Assembly (NCBI GenBank): GCA_010093485.1
Contig: MU001517.1
Span: 124,001-188,000, forward strand
DNA from: Karstenula rhodostoma CBS 690.94
Taxonomy: Eukaryota > Ascomycota > Dothideomycetes > Pleosporales > Didymosphaeriaceae
Reading direction: 5' to 3'
DNA length: 64,000 bases
Translations under genes and position numbers: made by a program
The notes under the pieces: model-generated
Told to the model about the DNA's origin: nothing
Seen by the model: the letters and a program-made list of their open reading frames with translations, nothing else
The model's database searches: none
Part shown: one piece after another, positions 61,888 to 64,000 of the stretch
How positions within the stretch are numbered: the first letter of the stretch is position 1
Layout: each line of letters opens with the position of its first letter

Positions 61888-64000
61888 TCACAACTCATCG
61901 TCCTCCATGTCCGACGGCTTCAGCAGACCGCCGACCTTCATTGCCCTCTGTCGTTCCTCCTCCTTCGCCTGGGCAGCAGCAGCTTCCTTCTCTTCGGCAA
62001 ACAGCTCGGCGTTGTCACCGGAGAACTCCTTCAGCGAGATCAGGAAGTCTCGCAGGATGGTCTTGAAGCGCCCGAGATCGGAATTGGTAGCGAAGAGACC
62101 ATCAATGAAAGATGCGATTTGGGCCCTGCGCAAGTTAGCTGTGTTTGTACACCACGACGACAAGATACATACGTCTGGAGGTTGGGGAAAGCAGTCGACA
62201 GCAGGTTGCCGACAAAGTTTCGCAGAAACTCGTGATTTGACGTGCCTGCAGCTGCTAGGTCGGGTGTGTAGATGGGGCCGTCCAACTTGCCCGACTCTAC
62301 GAGCCAGAACATCTTCGCGAGAAGCATCGACTGCGACTTGAACCCTGCCTTGTGATCGCTGTCGGTAAGGACGAAGAAAACATCCTGCAGGATTGTCGAG
62401 AAGAATTGCTGGAAGAAGCCATTGCGTGTCTGCGCATCAGTCTCAGACATGTTCGAGATGAGCTCGAAGCACATTGAGAGCCCTGCGCTCTCGACTTCGC
62501 GGTTATCGTGTTTGCTTGCCCACATGCATGAGTCGATAACGAACTTGAACGACCGGGCGTCTAGGCGAAGCAGAGCTGGGAAGCAGCGGAGGTTGATCGT
62601 CCTCAGCAACTTGAAGAACTCGACTCGGTGTTCTGGGTACTCCGAGAAGTCTTTGTTGATCATGTCGAGAGTGCATTCGAAAACGGCGTCCATGATGTTC
62701 ATGATCTGGTCTTCCATCAAGCTCTGTGGGGTGGTCAGCGTATGTTCGAAGTCTTTTGAGAGGCGAACCATTTGTTGCACCATGTGTTTGCTCAAGTTAG
62801 GTCGCCAACGTACATGTAGCTTGTTGATGATAGTCGTCATCATGTTAAGGACTTCAGCCTCGCGGGCATCGGGGACGTTGTCCCTGTAGTCCAGGAGTAC
62901 GGCCTCGAGAAGTTTCGGCACAAGGTTGTTGTGGATCATTTCTAGATCATCTGCCTTCTCAACGTAGGTGTTTATAAGCTTCAGAATCTCCTTCTTGATC
63001 GTCCGTAATCCTCGGACCCTCGGCATCTTGGTCGCAATGTTACCTAGCAACTGTCAGCTACGTCACAAATCATGTCAGAATAGTACTGACCTTCGCGTTT
63101 GACAGCCTCATCAATGAGCGACGAACTCGCACGGTACATAGTGAGCATGTCGAAATAGATCCGCCCAATCTGCGGGTAGAAGTAGGAGCCTATCGAACTG
63201 CAGGCCGCCACATTAGTCTTCATGATGTTGCCAACAACCTTGATGACCTCGCCATCTTGCAAGGACGTGGGGTCTTGGTTTGCCTGTGCGATGATTTGGT
63301 CCCACTGTCAAGGAGTCAGCATAAAGCTCAAGGAACTATAGATCAGGGGATACTTACAGCTGCATTGGGCAGCGCCATCAGGTCGTTAATGAGGCGCTCC
63401 TGCATGCTCTTCTGACCTTGAGCGCTGATCATGTAACCGCATGCCTCGTAGAAGGTGTGCACTTGCTGAGGTGACAGGTCCCCTGTGATCTTGCGAAGGT
63501 TCCTAACGATTTCGTCGATGAAAGGCTCCGTCTCCCCAGGTTGAAGTGCGACGAAATGTCGGCGGCACTTGTTGGCAATCTTGATGAACGTGTCGCAAGC
63601 CATATCTTGCACACCCTCGTGGGTCTCGTGCATGAACTCAAAAAGCTTATTTACGACCGTCTTGAGGAACTTCCAATGGGCCTTCAAGAAACGAGGATAC
63701 TGTCCAACAATGTACATGATGTTACTTGCGACGACGGCCTTGTTGTCTTTTCCGCGCTTCATCTCGGTAAGGCCGAGGAGGTCTTTGATGACGGTGACGA
63801 GGAATCGCTTCTCGGTCTCCTCGTTCATGGCACCTGATATCGAACCGATAGCCCAGCAGAGTGTGTTGCAGTTGGCCCATGACCATTCGGTTCCGTCGAC
63901 TTGGCGCGCTAGTTTCTCGGACATGATCTGCTCGGTGTCGTTCACGTCTAGATGCGTCAGGAAAACGAGACACTCGCGGGTCGACTTGTACAGCTGGATG
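61888..64000 (-). CDS. CRM1: Exportin-1/CRM1, C-terminal part (truncated by window edge)
   Basis: Exons 64000-63358 (5' end beyond the window), 63304-63091, 63043-62814, 62723-62173 and 62125-61888 encode the last 624 residues of about 1070-1080. CRM1 exports leucine-rich-NES cargo from the nucleus with RanGTP. Highly conserved HEAT-repeat stretches are present: [57 protein letters not shown], and [20 protein letters not shown]. The C-terminus [20 protein letters not shown] ... [14 protein letters not shown] matches fungal CRM1. The residue equivalent to human Cys528 (DLLGLC) is Thr here (codon ACC at 63768-63766). The 90-bp intron 62724-62813 is a multiple of three without an in-frame stop, so it looks coding; homology shows it interrupts NKLH-SLMEDQ. 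Other introns are 47-53 bp. Confidence 0.95.

Overview
This window comes from a filamentous ascomycete (Pezizomycotina; Dothideomycetes is the most likely class, by inference). The evidence is: short 45-116 bp GT-AG introns in almost every gene, typical fungal families (HECT ligase RSP5/HulA, the PHO81/NUC-2 phosphate regulator, a SAT4-type membrane module, a fasciclin GPI protein), and a genome split sharply into an AT-rich, RIP-mutated isochore and a GC-balanced gene-rich isochore. The species cannot be named from the sequence alone.

Layout. Bases 1 to about 29,710 are an AT-rich block almost devoid of CpA/TpG, saturated with TAG/TAA, with no intact gene. It is repeat-induced point mutation (RIP) wreckage of transposons: one Ty1/Copia element can be delimited exactly (17355-22886, two 286-bp LTRs, target duplication ATATA). 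Several tandem arrays (9, 12, 30, 44, 57, 65 and 105 bp units), two fossil coding frames and a 560-bp assembly gap are also present. A segment at 123-284 is a heavily mutated copy of a clean segment at 30368-30500, and every aligned difference is a C-to-T or G-to-A transition.

From about 29.7 kb the composition changes abruptly. Ten protein genes follow, nine on the minus strand. Near the boundary are a two-domain fasciclin GPI protein (30866-32060), an alpha/beta hydrolase (33202-34149) and a seven-exon membrane-anchored kelch beta-propeller with a 12-nt microexon (34558-37137). Then come an SCP2-type thiolase (39375-40802) and a continuous gene joining a SAT4/Pth11-like seven-helix module to a complete FHS-type MFS transporter (41443-44581). 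A gene-poor 3.4-kb stretch and the only plus-strand gene, an eight-cysteine GPI protein (48023-48693), follow. The last 13 kb hold conserved housekeeping and regulatory genes: HECT ubiquitin ligase RSP5 (51100-53897), an ABC1/ADCK1-Mcp2-type mitochondrial kinase-like protein (54869-56731), CDK inhibitor NUC-2/PHO81 (57318-60883) and the C-terminal 624 residues of exportin CRM1 (61888 to beyond 64000).

The genes do not form an operon or an obvious biosynthetic cluster. The genes nearest the AT block encode predicted cell-surface, secreted and membrane proteins; those further away are conserved eukaryotic genes. The most unusual points are the SAT4-MFS fusion, the NUC-2 start codon split by an intron, the Thr in CRM1 at the leptomycin-B site, the exact RIP/clean repeat pair across the isochore boundary, and a three-copy dispersed repeat in the gene-rich half. 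All exon boundaries were read by eye from splice signals and frame continuity.
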